Shown: piece after piece, positions 6,177 through 7,135 of the stretch
How the letters are laid out: each line of letters starts with the position of its first letter
Position numbering within the stretch: position 1 is the first letter of the stretch
Assembly (NCBI GenBank): GCA_021821425.1
Contig: JAKACL010000152.1
Coordinates: 1 to 7,135 of the forward strand
Direction of reading: 5' to 3'
DNA length: 7,135 bases
Origin: Pseudomonadota bacterium
GTDB lineage: Bacteria; Pseudomonadota; Gammaproteobacteria; Burkholderiales; Thiobacillaceae
Notes under the pieces: generated by a model
What the model saw: only the letters and a program-made list of their open reading frames with translations
The model's database searches: none
Told to the model about the DNA's origin: nothing
Position numbers and translations under genes: made by a program

Positions 6177-7135
6177 CCGGTCTCGGATGACTATATCGTT
6201 CCCCTGGACAGCCTGTCGATGGCCGATGTGCCGCGCGTCGGCGGCAAGAATGCCTCGCTCGGCGAAATGATCGCCAACCTGGCGGGCGCCGGCGTCAGGG
6301 TGCCGGGCGGGTTTGCCACCACGGCGCAGGCGTTCTGGGACTTCCTCGATCACAACGACTTGCGTGCGCGCATCGATGCGCGGCTGACGCCGCTCGACGT
6401 TGCCGACGTGACCGCACTGGCCGCGGCCGGGGCGGAAATCCGCGCCTGGGTCGAGGCGGCCGCCTTGCCGGCCGCGCTGGAAACCGGCCTGCGCGCCGCC
6501 TATGCCGCGCTCGGCGACAACGTGTCGGTGGCGGTGCGCTCGTCGGCCACCGCCGAGGACCTGCCCGACGCCTCGTTCGCCGGCCAGCAGGAAACCTACC
6601 TGCACGTGCAGGGTGCCGACGACCTGCTGCGCTATGTGAGAAAGGTCTTCGCCTCGCTCTACAACGACCGTGCGATTGCCTATCGCGTGCATCATGGCTT
6701 TGCGCACGCCGCCGTCGCCTTGTCGGCCGGCGTGCAGCGCATGGTGCGCTCCGACATTGCCTGCTCGGGGGTGCTGTTCACGCTCGATACCGAATCGGGC
6801 TTCCGCGACGTGGTATTCATCACCGCCGCCTGGGGACTGGGCGAAACCGTGGTGCAGGGCTCGGTCAACCCGGACGAGTTCTACGTTCACAAGCCGATGC
6901 TCGCCAAGGGCTATCCGGCAGTGGTGCGGCGCGAACTGGGCGGCAAGGCCACCCGCATGGTGTGGCGCGACGGCGCCACCGTGATCGAGGACACGCCGCC
7001 CGCGCAGCGCCGGCAGTTTTCGCTGACCGACGCCGAGGTGCTGGAACTGGCGCGCCAGGCGATGGCAATCGAGGCCCACTACCGACGCCCGATGGACGTC
7101 GAGTGGGCGAAGGACGGCGAGACCGGCGAGCTCTT
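6174..7135 (+). CDS. ppsA: Phosphoenolpyruvate synthase, N-terminal part (3' end cut off by window)
   Basis: The first 320 residues of a protein that is about 792 residues in E. coli are visible, and they match it closely along their whole length. PEP synthase converts pyruvate, ATP and water to PEP, AMP and phosphate, the entry to gluconeogenesis from three-carbon acids. What is present is the ATP-grasp-like PPDK N-terminal domain: [13 protein letters not shown] (K25), [29 protein letters not shown] (R122), [31 protein letters not shown], and [14 protein letters not shown] near the edge. The phosphohistidine and PEP/pyruvate-binding domains, including the PpsR target threonine, lie beyond the window. 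Transcription is divergent from ppsR, and its promoter must lie inside the ppsR coding region. Confidence 0.98.
   Translation, partial: MPVSDDYIVPLDSLSMADVPRVGGKNASLGEMIANLAGAGVRVPGGFATTAQAFWDFLDHNDLRARIDARLTPLDVADVTALAAAGAEIRAWVEAAALPAALETGLRAAYAALGDNVSVAVRSSATAEDLPDASFAGQQETYLHVQGADDLLRYVRKVFASLYNDRAIAYRVHHGFAHAAVALSAGVQRMVRSDIACSGVLFTLDTESGFRDVVFITAAWGLGETVVQGSVNPDEFYVHKPMLAKGYPAVVRRELGGKATRMVWRDGATVIEDTPPAQRRQFSLTDAEVLELARQAMAIEAHYRRPMDVEWAKDGETGEL

Noticed and set aside
6069..7079. 336-residue minus-strand open frame
   Set aside because: It is antisense to ppsA, whose plus-strand protein is clearly conserved; His/Arg/Gly-rich shadow sequence.

Overview
This window looks like ordinary chromosomal DNA from a GC-rich proteobacterium. 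The divergent ppsR/ppsA pair next to a TrmH-family methyltransferase gene, together with close similarity to proteobacterial YcaO and PpsA, points to a betaproteobacterium. A Thiobacillus-like or Nitrosomonadales-like organism is my best guess, but that is inference from remembered gene order and sequence feel. I see no phage, insertion sequence, CRISPR array, tRNA or rRNA. Coding density is high, and no gene-free stretch exceeds 170 bases.

Layout, left to right. (1) The 5' part of ycaO lies on the minus strand; its 3' end is outside the window. (2) A 158-base gap follows, holding a perfect inverted repeat with 24-bp arms made of REP-like palindromes. (3) A minus-strand GT-B glycosyltransferase comes next, of the family that includes SenB, the selenosugar synthase of selenoneine biosynthesis. 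(4) Diverging from it by 45 bases is a plus-strand SpoU/TrmH-family RNA 2'-O-methyltransferase. (5) Convergent with that, 13 bases away, is a 673-residue membrane GGDEF-EAL protein on the minus strand. (6) After a 169-base intergenic region with a likely terminator comes ppsR on the minus strand. (7) Divergent from ppsR by only 10 bases is the 5' part of ppsA on the plus strand; it runs off the right edge.

How the genes relate. ppsR and ppsA are a known functional pair: PpsR switches PEP synthase on and off by phosphorylation, controlling gluconeogenic flux from pyruvate. The senB-like gene and ycaO are co-directional. Both belong to families linked to chalcogen (Se or S) modification, but their proximity does not establish a joint pathway. 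The GGDEF-EAL protein is an apparently complete c-di-GMP enzyme with a periplasmic sensor region and no obvious partner here.

The most notable points are the SenB-type gene without senA or senC beside it; three genes (senB-like, the methyltransferase, ppsR) that each have a -10-like hexamer ending exactly 7 bases before the start codon and no clear Shine-Dalgarno, suggesting leaderless transcripts; and the REP-like double palindrome. I found no clearly undescribed multi-gene system.
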